Source: DATECU01 sp035286745
GTDB lineage: Bacteria > Acidobacteriota > Vicinamibacteria > Fen-336
Reading direction: 5' to 3'
Length of the DNA stretch: 17,837 bases
NCBI GenBank assembly: GCA_035286745.1
Contig: DATECU010000236.1
Location: 1-17,837 of the forward strand
Under the pieces are notes generated by a model. It saw only the letters and a program-made list of their open reading frames with translations, made no database searches and had not been told where the DNA came from. This document shows positions 1 through 6,991 of the stretch, in pieces. The position numbers and the translations under genes are program-made. Each line of letters starts with the position of its first letter. The first letter of the stretch is position 1.

Positions 1-340
1 AATCCAGGTCGCGCAAGAGCGCCTGCATGGAGGCCTCAGTGCTCCTGGCCGCAGCCCGGGGGTTGGCGGGGTCGATCTGCAGCAGGAACTGACCCTTGCT
101 GACGCGGTCTCCCTCCTTGACCGCCAGGTGGGTGACTTGGCCGGCGATGGTCGCCGAGATGTCGACCTTGCGCTGAGCCTGGACCTTGCCGTTGGCGGTG
201 ACTTTCGCTTGCAGGTCCTGTCGCCCCACGGTGGCCACCTGGACCTCGACCGGCGCGGGTCCGCCGCGCCAGGCGCGGACGCCTCCGGCCACCGCCAGCA
301 CCGCCACGCCCCCCACGATCCACCATCGCTTGCGCTTCAA
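1..340 (-). CDS. HlyD/RND-type efflux periplasmic adaptor (membrane fusion protein), N-terminal part
   Basis: This is the N-terminal part (113 codons) of a periplasmic adaptor that would link an inner-membrane ABC or RND pump to an outer-membrane channel; the rest lies beyond the window's left edge. I read it by reverse translation. It starts at a TTG at 340-338, preceded by GGAGGAGGGGGC, a strong ribosome binding site. The protein begins MKRKRWWIVGGVAVLAV, a positive N-terminus plus one membrane anchor. Residues about 45-90 match the family's biotinyl/lipoyl half-motif, with VDISATIAGQVTHLAVKEGD followed by RVSKGQFLLQID. A helical hairpin appears to begin at the window edge. Family membership is clear. 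The transported substrate and the partner pump cannot be seen, and a MacA-like role is only a guess. The gene is divergent from the exported-protein gene at 592. Confidence 0.85.
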   Translation of the reverse strand, partial: MKRKRWWIVGGVAVLAVAGGVRAWRGGPAPVEVQVATVGRQDLQAKVTANGKVQAQRKVDISATIAGQVTHLAVKEGDRVSKGQFLLQIDPANPRAAARSTEASMQALLRDLD

Positions 341-539
341 GCCCCCTCCTCCAACGAGATTGTACGTCCCACCGCCTCCATGGTGGTTTCCGCGAGGCAC
401 GGCGAGGTGGCGGCGGGTTGGGACGGGGTGGTCAAAGAGATCGCGCTCAGGAGGGCCGCTCCCCCGGGACTACGGGGCGCCGCTCGATCTGGTTCCGTGG
501 ATTCCTGCCGGTCCTCTCTGGATTCCTCCTTTCTCGCGC

Positions 540-568
540 TTGACGCCGCCCCGTCGGGCTCATAGCCT
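540..568 (+). promoter_or_regulatory. candidate sigma-70-type promoter for the 592 gene
   Basis: TTGACG at 540-545, a 17-nt spacer, and TAGCCT at 563-568, followed by an AAGGAGG ribosome binding site at 582-588 and the ATG at 592. The -35 box is good and the -10 box is weak. The rest of the 341-591 divergent gap shows no gene. On the minus strand TACAAT lies at 364-359 close to the adaptor start, but without a matching -35. Confidence 0.35.
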
Positions 569-591
569 ACGCGTCCCAGCCAAGGAGGACC

Positions 592-1227
592 ATGCGACAG
601 CAGCCGATGCCCCGCCTTCCCCTGAGCCGCTCTCGGCGCCGCCTTTCGGCGATGACGGTTCTGCTGGCATCGGGCCTGACGGCCGCCACCACCGCCCAGG
701 CGGCCGAGATCCGCGTCGGCTATCCGGTGGTGGAGACCCTGGTCCGCAAGGCCCTCTTCGTCCAGGAGAACCGCTACTACCTCGATGGCGATCCCAGCCA
801 GCGCTGTCGCTACGTCTATCTCGAAAGCCCCCGGGTCGGCGCCGACGGAGGACGCCTCACGCTTCGAATGCACCTGTCGGCCCAGGCCGGGGTCGAGATC
901 CGGGGGCGCTGCATGGGTCCCGCCGACTCCATGGAGGTCCTGGTCTCGGGTGTGCCTACCGTGCGCGGCAACGAGGTCTTTCTGTCCGATCTCATCGTCG
1001 ATGCGCCGGGCCGGAGCTACCTGGGCCAGCTCACGGCGTTTGCCGAGCAAGATCTGGCCCAGCGGTTGCGTCTGTCCTTCCGCCCGGAAGTGGAGGCGGC
1101 CCTGGTCCAGGCTTCGACCCTGTTCGCTACCCGGCTAACGCTGGAGCAGTTGACGATACGGTCGGCGACCCTGGACGCCCAGGGTGTCCGCCTGAGCTTC
1201 GACTTCAGCCTGGCCCTCGGCCCCTGA
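592..1227 (+). CDS. exported protein of unknown function, possible Tat or Sec signal
   Basis: A 211-residue protein that I do not recognise. The start is set by AAGGAGG four bases before the ATG. Residues 1-20 are strongly basic and include SRRRLSAM. This is followed by a hydrophobic stretch VLLASGLTAA and a probable cleavage site at AQAA|E near residue 38, so it is exported; the SRRRLS motif is compatible with a twin-arginine signal. The mature part contains two Cys and alternating hydrophobic patterns with phrases such as VLVSGVPTVRGNEVFLSDL and RSATLDAQGVRLSFDFSL. These loosely recall TULIP-like lipid-binding families (DUF4403, DUF1439), but that is a weak resemblance and no function is assigned. 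It is a single gene facing the convergent glycosyltransferase gene, with only about 25 bp between their stops. Confidence 0.75.
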   Translation: MRQQPMPRLPLSRSRRRLSAMTVLLASGLTAATTAQAAEIRVGYPVVETLVRKALFVQENRYYLDGDPSQRCRYVYLESPRVGADGGRLTLRMHLSAQAGVEIRGRCMGPADSMEVLVSGVPTVRGNEVFLSDLIVDAPGRSYLGQLTAFAEQDLAQRLRLSFRPEVEAALVQASTLFATRLTLEQLTIRSATLDAQGVRLSFDFSLALGP

Positions 1228-1252
1228 CGGCGCTCGGGGGGCCTGCTCCCGA

Positions 1253-3121
1253 CTACTCTCGTTTGGTGTTCGCCAGGAAGGTCCGTAGGGCGCCCTCCCG
1301 GTCCGGGTCCTGGTTGTGGTCGAAGTAGTACCGCCTGAAGAAGCGGAAGTCCTTGGCCACCCCCGGCCGCCCGCGCTGGCCGAGGGTCTCCAGGTACCGG
1401 TCGAGGTACTGCTCGAAATCGACAAAGGCGACCTCCGGTTGGGCCGCCAGCCGGCGCATGATCTCCCGGTCGTACACCACGATGGCGAGCTCCGAGGGGC
1501 CCACCCGGACCCGAGTGAGCGGGCGATACTCGGCGGGATGAAACTCCCGTTTGGTCAGTGCGAAATGCACCGGCCGGGAGAGGACGTAGTCGTCCGACGC
1601 CTCCTTCTCGTGCCCCGGCCGCGCCCGGGGACCGACCGGCTGATGCGCCACCTGGGTGTCGGTGAGCCCCATGAGATCCAACACAGGAAGCCGAGAGTAG
1701 AAGCCGGCGATGCCGATGCTCCCCAGCCCCAGCCGAGGTTCCACGCCCTGGCTGGTCACCAGGCGATCGAGGTCCCGGCCCAGGACGGTGAACCGAGACC
1801 GCGGCTCCGGGTGCCTCCAGCTCGGCACCGGGTAGAACGAAGGCTCGTCGGCGATGCCCCAGCGGACCTCGCCGGGGCGCTGCAGCACGGTGTCGAAGGC
1901 GACGACCGCGAAGGGAAGGAGAGCCAGGGCGGCCCTTCTCGCCTCCGCCCAAGGACCGGTTGGCATTAGGCGCTCGGCGTCGCTGCCGCGATCCGTCCCC
2001 AGCTCGGCCAGGAGCAACCAGAGGGGCACCAGGACCACCAGGAAGCGGCCGTACATGAAGTCGCCACCCACCCGGATCACGTAGCCGCCGTAAAGCACGA
2101 GCGAGGTGAGTGCGAAGAGCACGAAGCCATGCGCTCGAGGGCTGCGCATCCCGCGGCCCACACCCCGCACGACCCAGGGCAGCAGCAGCCAGAAGTGAGT
2201 CGCCAACAAGAAGACCAGGACGTAGGTGAGACCCTGGGAGTAGTAGGCCCCCCCACCGGACTTGACGTAGAACGTGTTGGGAAGCAGAAAGCCGTAGTAG
2301 TTGAAGCGCCAGGCGAAGTAGGGAAGGTACAGCAGGAGCATGGGGGCGAGATAGAAGGCGAGGCTTCTGCGTTCCGTGCGCAGCACCCGGGCCAGACCCT
2401 GAGCGCCCCCCCCGCCCGCACGCGACGCAGTCGTCACCAGCTCGATGCCCAGGGCCGCGTAGAACAGGACGTGATCGGGACGGCCCAGGGTGGCCAGCGT
2501 CAGGCAGGTCGAAGCCAGGAGCAGGCCCCGTGAACCGCCGAGCCCGAAGCGACACGCCGCCCCCGCCAGCACCAGGGCGGTGCACATCATGGTCTCGAGG
2601 CCCGAGGTGGCGTAGGTCGCGAACAACCCCTGGACCGCCAGGAACAGGTGAGCACCGGGCAGGGCGCCGCCTTCGGGCAGGATGGCGCGGCGAACCCGAG
2701 CCGTGGCCAGGACCGCCCCCAGATAGGAGGCGATGCCGAGGGCGATAGCCGCGTGCTCGGCGCGCACCGAGAGCTTCATGAGGGCCGCCAGCAGCATGGT
2801 CCACAGGAAGTTGGTGTAGCCCTCGACGCGCTCTCCGACGTTGAACACCAGGCCGTGGCCCGCCAGCAGGTTCTGCGCATAGCGGAAGGAGATGAAGGCG
2901 TCGTCGGCCAGCCACAGGCGGGACCAGGCCCGGGACAGCCCGACCAGGATCGCGAACAGGACCAGCAGGACCGGCCCCCAGCGAGCCAGTCGGGGCTCCC
3001 GCCGCGCCAGGCGCCGGCCTGCTGCCGCCACCAACACCAGCGCCAAGGTCAGGGCCACCGCGCCGGGAACCGCCCCCGGCGCCAGCTCGGCATAGCGAGT
3101 GAGGATGCCTCGAAGGTCCAT
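1253..3121 (-). CDS. GT-C superfamily membrane glycosyltransferase (arabinofuranosyltransferase/ZomB-like)
   Basis: A 622-residue polytopic inner-membrane protein expected to transfer sugar from a polyprenyl-phosphate donor on the periplasmic side. About ten or more hydrophobic segments occupy residues 16-375, and a soluble C-terminal domain fills 380-622. The first large loop carries LADDAFISFRYAQNLLAGHG, with the acidic pair D73-D74 in the place GT-C enzymes use for catalysis. It is followed by NVGERVEGYTNFLWT, then LLPNTFYVKSGG (279-290) and RVGGDFMYGRF (350-360). These phrases are typical of AftB/ZomB-like bacterial GT-C proteins. The start lies 15 bp after the stop of the SGNH hydrolase gene, so the two form an operon. 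The ribosome binding site is weak (a GAGG 13 bp upstream), which suggests translational coupling. Acceptor and sugar are unknown. Confidence 0.8.
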   Translation of the reverse strand: MDLRGILTRYAELAPGAVPGAVALTLALVLVAAAGRRLARREPRLARWGPVLLVLFAILVGLSRAWSRLWLADDAFISFRYAQNLLAGHGLVFNVGERVEGYTNFLWTMLLAALMKLSVRAEHAAIALGIASYLGAVLATARVRRAILPEGGALPGAHLFLAVQGLFATYATSGLETMMCTALVLAGAACRFGLGGSRGLLLASTCLTLATLGRPDHVLFYAALGIELVTTASRAGGGGAQGLARVLRTERRSLAFYLAPMLLLYLPYFAWRFNYYGFLLPNTFYVKSGGGAYYSQGLTYVLVFLLATHFWLLLPWVVRGVGRGMRSPRAHGFVLFALTSLVLYGGYVIRVGGDFMYGRFLVVLVPLWLLLAELGTDRGSDAERLMPTGPWAEARRAALALLPFAVVAFDTVLQRPGEVRWGIADEPSFYPVPSWRHPEPRSRFTVLGRDLDRLVTSQGVEPRLGLGSIGIAGFYSRLPVLDLMGLTDTQVAHQPVGPRARPGHEKEASDDYVLSRPVHFALTKREFHPAEYRPLTRVRVGPSELAIVVYDREIMRRLAAQPEVAFVDFEQYLDRYLETLGQRGRPGVAKDFRFFRRYYFDHNQDPDREGALRTFLANTKRE

Positions 3122-3136
3122 GGCGACGGTGTGACC

Positions 3137-4147
3137 TCAGGGCGTGCAGGCGGCCGACAGCGGCCGCGGTGCGAGGGCGGCCAGGATGCAGCCGGCCACC
3201 AGGTCCGCCAGCGCCTGGTTGCCGTCGTCGGTCAGGTGGATGCCGTCCTTCTTGAAGAAGCGATCTCGATCCTCTCCCGCCTGTTCGAAGGTGTGGGCCG
3301 CATCGCACAAGGTGGAGTCGGTCTGCTGGGCCACCTCGCGGGTGACCGCCAGGTAGGCGTTGTGCAGCGGGACCAGCTCTTCGAGCTTGCGCAGGTGCCG
3401 CTCGGCCAGATACTCGGGCTCGTGCCCCAGACGGTGGTTGGAGCCGGCGGTGATGAACACGGGGCGGATGCCCGCCCTCTGGGACAGGCACGCCATGTCG
3501 CGGAGGTTGCGTCGATAGGCGTCGAGATCCACCCGGTTGGGCCGCGCGGAATCGAGCCGGAGGCCTATCGCCAAACGCGCCTTGAGCAGGAGCTGGAAGA
3601 GCCGGGAGTTCTGGGAGAGCCAGAAGGTGAGCGCCCCCGGCCTGGCCGCATCGTCGGGCGAGCCCAGCGCGGCCCAGTGGTCGTTCCAGCCGAAGTAGAA
3701 GGTGGCCACCTGGGGCCTGAGCGGCAGCACGTCGCGCTGGAGTTGGGCCAGGCCCTGGACCGAGGACCAGCCCCCGACGCCGAGGTTGATCCCGTGGGCC
3801 AGGCTTGGGCTCACGGCACGCAGGCGATCAAGTGTGCGCTCGGGATAGGTGCCGAATTGGGTGCAGGAGTCGCCAAGGAAGGCGACCGCCGGCCGTCTCT
3901 CCTGGGCCGCTGCCAGGGTCCGGTGGTAGCCGCGAGGGACCCAGAAGAGGTCGCGGTCGGGGACGAACAGCTCGGCGAGCTTCTCCGGCTCCGGCCAGCC
4001 GAACTGGACGGTGGGGAAGGTCCGGTACTTGAATTTGGCGATGCGCAGGCCGGTCTCGCCGATCGTCAAGGCCACGGCGAGGCCGAACGTGAGCAGGGCC
4101 AGGGCCGGCACCGCCCGGCGCACGCGGTCCCCGATGCGATAGCTCAA
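3137..4147 (-). CDS. membrane-anchored SGNH/GDSL hydrolase
   Basis: A serine hydrolase of the SGNH fold, with an N-terminal membrane anchor (about residues 10-30) placing the catalytic domain in the periplasm. From a start at 4147 the protein has 336 residues. Block I is GDSCTQFG (residues 92-99, nucleophile Ser94), block II is NLGVGGWS, block III is FGWNDHW with Asn155, and block V is KKDGIHLTDDGNQ with Asp301 and His304. All four SGNH residues are present. I chose the TTG at 4147 because AGGAGG stands nine bases upstream. A TTG at 4183 is in frame but lacks such a site. The gene lies directly upstream of a GT-C glycosyltransferase, so adding or removing acyl groups on a surface glycan is a reasonable inference. 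The substrate is not known. Confidence 0.8.
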   Translation of the reverse strand: MSYRIGDRVRRAVPALALLTFGLAVALTIGETGLRIAKFKYRTFPTVQFGWPEPEKLAELFVPDRDLFWVPRGYHRTLAAAQERRPAVAFLGDSCTQFGTYPERTLDRLRAVSPSLAHGINLGVGGWSSVQGLAQLQRDVLPLRPQVATFYFGWNDHWAALGSPDDAARPGALTFWLSQNSRLFQLLLKARLAIGLRLDSARPNRVDLDAYRRNLRDMACLSQRAGIRPVFITAGSNHRLGHEPEYLAERHLRKLEELVPLHNAYLAVTREVAQQTDSTLCDAAHTFEQAGEDRDRFFKKDGIHLTDDGNQALADLVAGCILAALAPRPLSAACTP

Positions 4148-4200
4148 GAGACGAATCCTCCTCGCCCTGCGGCGGATCCGCAAGCGCTCGGCGCGTGCCC

Positions 4201-4230
4201 TGTTTACGTCGCGGCCCGGCTCCCCGTCAA
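4201..4230 (-). promoter_or_regulatory. candidate promoter of the SGNH-glycosyltransferase operon
   Basis: On the minus strand TTGACG (4230-4225) is followed by an 18-nt spacer and TAAACA (4206-4201). Transcription would begin near 4194, giving a leader of about 47 nt to the TTG start at 4147. That fits the downstream start better than the one at 4183. The -10 box is weak. Confidence 0.35.
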
Positions 4231-4271
4231 GCTCACGCCGGCGAGGCGGGCCTTTGAGCGGCTCGACCGGC

Positions 4272-5342
4272 CTAGATGCGCATGCCGGGCCAGGCGGCGA
4301 TGGGATCGGTGGAGCGAACGACGTTCATGCCCTCGGCCGCGAAGCGCTGGAGCGCGGCCTCCGCCTGGGGTGTGAAGTCGAAGAGGAAGCTGCCGGGACG
4401 CGAGGCGTCGGGCACCGTCACCGCCGACATGCAGTCCGCCAGGATATAGACCCTGCTGGCCAGCTTGGCGTCCCTGGCCCTGATCTCGGAGAGCAGGTCG
4501 TCGATGGAGCTCTTGACGCAGTGGCTGGCCGCCTGCCCTGCGATGATCACGGCGTCGGCGTCCAGCAAGGTCTTGATGAACGGGGCGTTCCGCTGGGCCA
4601 GCGGCTGGCCGTCGTGGCGCATCAGCACCTCCGGCGCCAAGACCGAGTAGTTCTCGGTCAGGGGGTTGCCGCCCTTCACCTCGATCCAGTTCTTGGAACC
4701 GCGCACGAAGGCGTGGAAGAGCCGGGCTTCCTGAACCACGCCGGCTAACGCGTGACCGTCGCCGCCCAGCAGGCAGTGGGGGGGCCACAGGTAAAGCTTG
4801 TACTTGCCGGTCTTCTCCAACTCGGAGCAGTAGAACTCAACCTGGCGGAGCAGCCAGGGGTAGTCGCCGTTGCAGACCCACCAGGTCACCGCCGGGTTCG
4901 GCTTGACCGTGCCCTTCCGGATGTCGTCGGTGGTGATTTCGCGGTGCGGCCCCAGCGGGCGATCGTTGCCATCCAGCCAGAACGAGGGGAAGAAGATCTG
5001 GTAGGGGAAGTGGGTGTCCAAGGTGCAGGTCACCTCGGTCAGGAGGTCGAGGTTCTGGTAGATGAAGCGGGCGACGCGATCGCTGTCGTCGATGGCTCCG
5101 CGGCCGCTGCGGCCGCCCACGTAGAGCGTGCCCTCGGGGAAGCAGAAGTCCCTCTGCACGTCGATCAGCAGGAGGTGGAGCCTCTTCTTGTCGGAGCCGG
5201 CAGGGCGCACGCCGTGCTGGGTTCGGAAGGCCCCAGCTTCCTCGAAGAGCTTGCCGGCGTCGGGCCGGTAGCTCCAGGAGCCCGCGTTGGAAGCGTCGTA
5301 GAAGTCGGGAACGGGGAGTCGGTGTGGCGTTAGGCGGCCCAT
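4272..5342 (-). CDS. nicotinamidase-like (isochorismatase-fold) cysteine hydrolase
   Basis: Probably hydrolyses nicotinamide to nicotinate for NAD salvage in the cytoplasm. The fold's catalytic triad is visible: Asp61 in LLLIDVQRDF, Lys223 in IEVKGGNPLTENYS, and Cys275 in GQAASHCVKSS. Residues matching the PncA metal site are Asp109 and His111 (TLDTH) and His189 in the LWPPHC motif that is typical of nicotinamidases. At 356 residues it is much longer than ordinary PncA (roughly 180-220). The excess includes about 55 residues before the first beta strand and an insertion between TLDTH and LWPPHC. The start has AGGAGG five bases upstream. It lies 26 bp after nrtR in the same operon, and that regulator's known role in NAD metabolism supports the assignment. 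A different amide substrate remains possible. Confidence 0.82.
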   Translation of the reverse strand: MGRLTPHRLPVPDFYDASNAGSWSYRPDAGKLFEEAGAFRTQHGVRPAGSDKKRLHLLLIDVQRDFCFPEGTLYVGGRSGRGAIDDSDRVARFIYQNLDLLTEVTCTLDTHFPYQIFFPSFWLDGNDRPLGPHREITTDDIRKGTVKPNPAVTWWVCNGDYPWLLRQVEFYCSELEKTGKYKLYLWPPHCLLGGDGHALAGVVQEARLFHAFVRGSKNWIEVKGGNPLTENYSVLAPEVLMRHDGQPLAQRNAPFIKTLLDADAVIIAGQAASHCVKSSIDDLLSEIRARDAKLASRVYILADCMSAVTVPDASRPGSFLFDFTPQAEAALQRFAAEGMNVVRSTDPIAAWPGMRI

Positions 5343-5368
5343 GGTCTCCTCCTGGTTTGTGCCTCCGC

Positions 5369-6061
5369 TCAGAGCTCGAAGTGGAGGCCCCGCTTCTGGA
5401 GGTCGCGGTAGGCCCGCTTGTCGAAGCGATAGAGTCGCGCCGCCCGGTGAGCCACGTCTTGCTCGATCTCGTCCAACTCTTCGAGCAGGCCCATGGCCAG
5501 GAGCTTCTTGCGGAAGTTGCGCTTGTCGAGGCTCGCTTCGAGCAGGGTCTCGTAGAGGCGCTGGAGCTGGGTGAGCGTGAACTTCGGCGGCAGCAGCTCG
5601 AAGCCGATGGGCTGGTAGCGCACCTTACCCTTGAGGCGCGTCAGTGCCATCTCCAGGACCTGGTCGTGATCGAAGGCCAGGCTGGGGGCGTCGGCGACCT
5701 GGAACCAGGCCGCGTTGCGGGCGTCGGTGGCCGCCTGCACCCGGTGATCGGAGAGCTTGGCCAGGGCGTAGTAGGCGACGCTCACCACCCGCTCTCGCGG
5801 ATCGCGCTTCACGTCATCGCCGAAGGTGTAGAGCTGCTCCAGGTAGACCTTCTCGACTCCGGTCTCCTCCTTCAGCTCGCGGCGGGCAGCTTCCTCCAGC
5901 GGCTCGCCGACGTCGACGAAGCCGCCGGGGAGGGCCCAGCGGCCCTCGAAGGGCGGGGAGTCGCGCTGGATCAGCAGGACCTTGAGGTCCTCGGTGTCGT
6001 AGCCGAAGATGACGCAATCCACGGTCAGGGCGGCTCGGGGGTACCGGTAGCTGTGCGGCAT
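5369..6061 (-). CDS. nrtR: NrtR-type Nudix-winged-helix transcriptional regulator of NAD metabolism
   Basis: A 230-residue fusion of a Nudix domain (about 8-140) and a C-terminal winged helix (about 155-230). The C-terminal part has the NrtR hallmark: FTLTQLQRLYETLLEASLDK (161-180) followed at once by RNFRKKL. In characterised NrtR proteins the Nudix domain senses ADP-ribose or related NAD metabolites and the winged helix represses NAD-biosynthesis and salvage genes. The Nudix box is complete (residues 47-69: G-x5-E-x7-REL-x-EE-x-GV), so both sensing and hydrolysis remain possible; some NrtR proteins have lost hydrolysis. The start is set by AAGGAG six bases upstream of the ATG. It is the first gene of an operon with the nicotinamidase-like gene. 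An operator-like palindrome lies in its own promoter, implying autoregulation. Confidence 0.9.
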   Translation of the reverse strand: MPHSYRYPRAALTVDCVIFGYDTEDLKVLLIQRDSPPFEGRWALPGGFVDVGEPLEEAARRELKEETGVEKVYLEQLYTFGDDVKRDPRERVVSVAYYALAKLSDHRVQAATDARNAAWFQVADAPSLAFDHDQVLEMALTRLKGKVRYQPIGFELLPPKFTLTQLQRLYETLLEASLDKRNFRKKLLAMGLLEELDEIEQDVAHRAARLYRFDKRAYRDLQKRGLHFEL

Positions 6062-6094
6062 CGGGGCTCCTTCGCTAGTGTCGTCTCAACAGTA

Positions 6095-6123
6095 CAGATA
6101 GTGTTAGAAGGACACTCTGTCAA
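6095..6123 (-). promoter_or_regulatory. nrtR operon promoter with embedded NrtR operator (AGTGT-N7-ACACT)
   Basis: On the minus strand a perfect -35 box TTGACA (6123-6118), a 17-nt spacer, and TATCTG (6100-6095). The plus strand reads AGTGTTAGAAGGACACT at 6100-6116: perfect 5-bp arms around 7 bp, containing the GT-N7-AC core reported for NrtR sites. The palindrome fills the spacer and touches the -10 box, so a bound repressor would block RNA polymerase. The sequence pattern is direct; the identity of the bound protein is inferred from the adjacent nrtR. Confidence 0.7.
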
Positions 6124-6186
6124 GGTCGCCTCGCCCGCAGGAACTGCGGAGATCTCAGGCGGCGGGCCAGCCCGAATGGCCGGGGC

Positions 6187-6590
6187 CTACCAGACGACGT
6201 CGAGTCCGGACGCTCGGATCCTGCCGTCCCTGGTGACCAGGGGAACTCCGACCTGAAGCGCGGTGGCGGCGATGATGCGGTCCGGCATGTCGGGTACGCT
6301 CTCGCGGGGGATGAGAGCCACGCAGCGGGCGATGCTCTCACTCAAGGGGGACAACGCGGGCGGACGCGTCAGGGCGGAGGAGCATCTGGTCCAGCCGCTC
6401 CCAGTCAGCGACGGGTAATGCGCCCCTTCTCCACCAAGTAGACGATCTCGACCAGGGAGATGGCGGGCACCAGGATGGGGAAGCCGGCCGCGACGGAGGT
6501 TTGCATGACATCCAAGGCCCGTGCCGAGAGTCGCGGTGATCCTGACACATACCAAACGAATGCATGCGTATCCACGACAAACGAGGACAT
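6187..6590 (-). pseudogene. vapC: PIN-domain (VapC-type) toxin broken by two frameshifts
   Basis: Three reading frames join into one PIN-domain RNase. The N-terminal part runs from MSSFVVDTHAFVWYVSG to VEIVYLVEKGRI. The middle part is PVADWERLDQMLLRPDASAR followed by VVPL. The end runs from SESIARCVALIPRES to VTRDGRIRASGLDVVW. One extra base near 6412-6418 (ATTACCC on the minus strand) and one in the G/C run at 6346-6350 cause the breaks. Removing both gives exactly 134 codons including the stop. All four acidic PIN residues survive in the repaired protein (Asp7, Glu48, Asp103, Asp121). The ATG overlaps the antitoxin stop as TGATG. This is either a recent loss of the toxin or two sequence errors. 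Confidence 0.75.
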
Positions 6591-6808
6591 CACAAACCGG
6601 TGCGCGGGAAACTGCCCCACAGCTCCCGCCGCGCCTCCTCGATGTCACCTGAGGACAGGTCAAGCCCTCGCCAAAGACCCTCGACACTGCACAGTGGAGG
6701 CCTGCGTGCTTCGCGCACTTCCAGGAACTCGACGAAGTCGAGGACTTCCTGTTGCCTTTCGGGCGACAGCGCCGATGTCTTCTGGGCGATGAGATCCGCC
6801 GTGGTCAT
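6590..6808 (-). CDS. DUF2281-type antitoxin of a PIN toxin pair
   Basis: A 72-residue protein starting MTTADLIAQKTSALSPERQQ and continuing EVLDFVEFLEVRE, the pattern of DUF2281 antitoxins paired with PIN toxins. The tail GLWRGLDLSSGDIEEARREL is followed by WGSFPR and is the usual toxin-binding segment. The ATG at 6808 is chosen because AAGGAG lies six bases upstream and similarity begins exactly there, although the frame is open much further upstream. The stop overlaps the toxin start by one base, the standard coupling in such pairs. Unlike its partner it is intact. In the family the antitoxin would neutralise the toxin and may repress the operon. The 183-bp gap upstream shows no clear minus-strand promoter. 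Confidence 0.8.
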   Translation of the reverse strand: MTTADLIAQKTSALSPERQQEVLDFVEFLEVREARRPPLCSVEGLWRGLDLSSGDIEEARRELWGSFPRTGL

Positions 6809-6975
6809 CCGCGTCTCCTTCCTCGTAAGGCATTCTGGAGCGGAAGGCCCTCCAAGTCCACACCTGGACCTGGCATCGCTGCCGCAGTCGCTTGCCCGGG
6901 CTGCCAGCTCGCTTCCGGCCGCTGAACTCGCGTGGGGAGCCCATGCAAGGGGATGCCACGGACCCAGGCTGGGCG

Positions 6976-6984
6976 TGGTATATA
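6976..6984 (+). promoter_or_regulatory. extended -10 element close to the start codon of the 6992 gene
   Basis: TGGTATATA (TG at 6976-6977, TATATA at 6979-6984) is followed seven bases later by the ATG at 6992. No -35 box or ribosome binding site is visible. Transcription from this element would begin at or next to the ATG, giving a leaderless message. Confidence 0.3.
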
Positions 6985-6991
6985 GCGGGCC

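Noticed and set aside
1228..1252. Terminator between the convergent 592 and 1253 genes
   Set aside because: Only about 25 bp with no stable stem visible.
1017..3491. Very long open frame (824 codons) on the minus strand, overlapping the glycosyltransferase and SGNH genes
   Set aside because: Shadow frame of GC-rich coding DNA: the translation is Arg/Gly/Pro-rich without domains, while the other frame gives clear GT-C and SGNH motifs.
2648..4375. Plus-strand open frame of 575 codons opposite the glycosyltransferase/SGNH operon
   Set aside because: Low-complexity Gly/Gln/Ala-rich translation from the antisense strand, with no supporting ribosome binding site or motif.
6340..6420. Programmed frameshifting to make the full PIN toxin
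   Set aside because: Two separate shifts would be needed and no slippery heptamer with a downstream structure is evident at the first; decay or sequence error is simpler.
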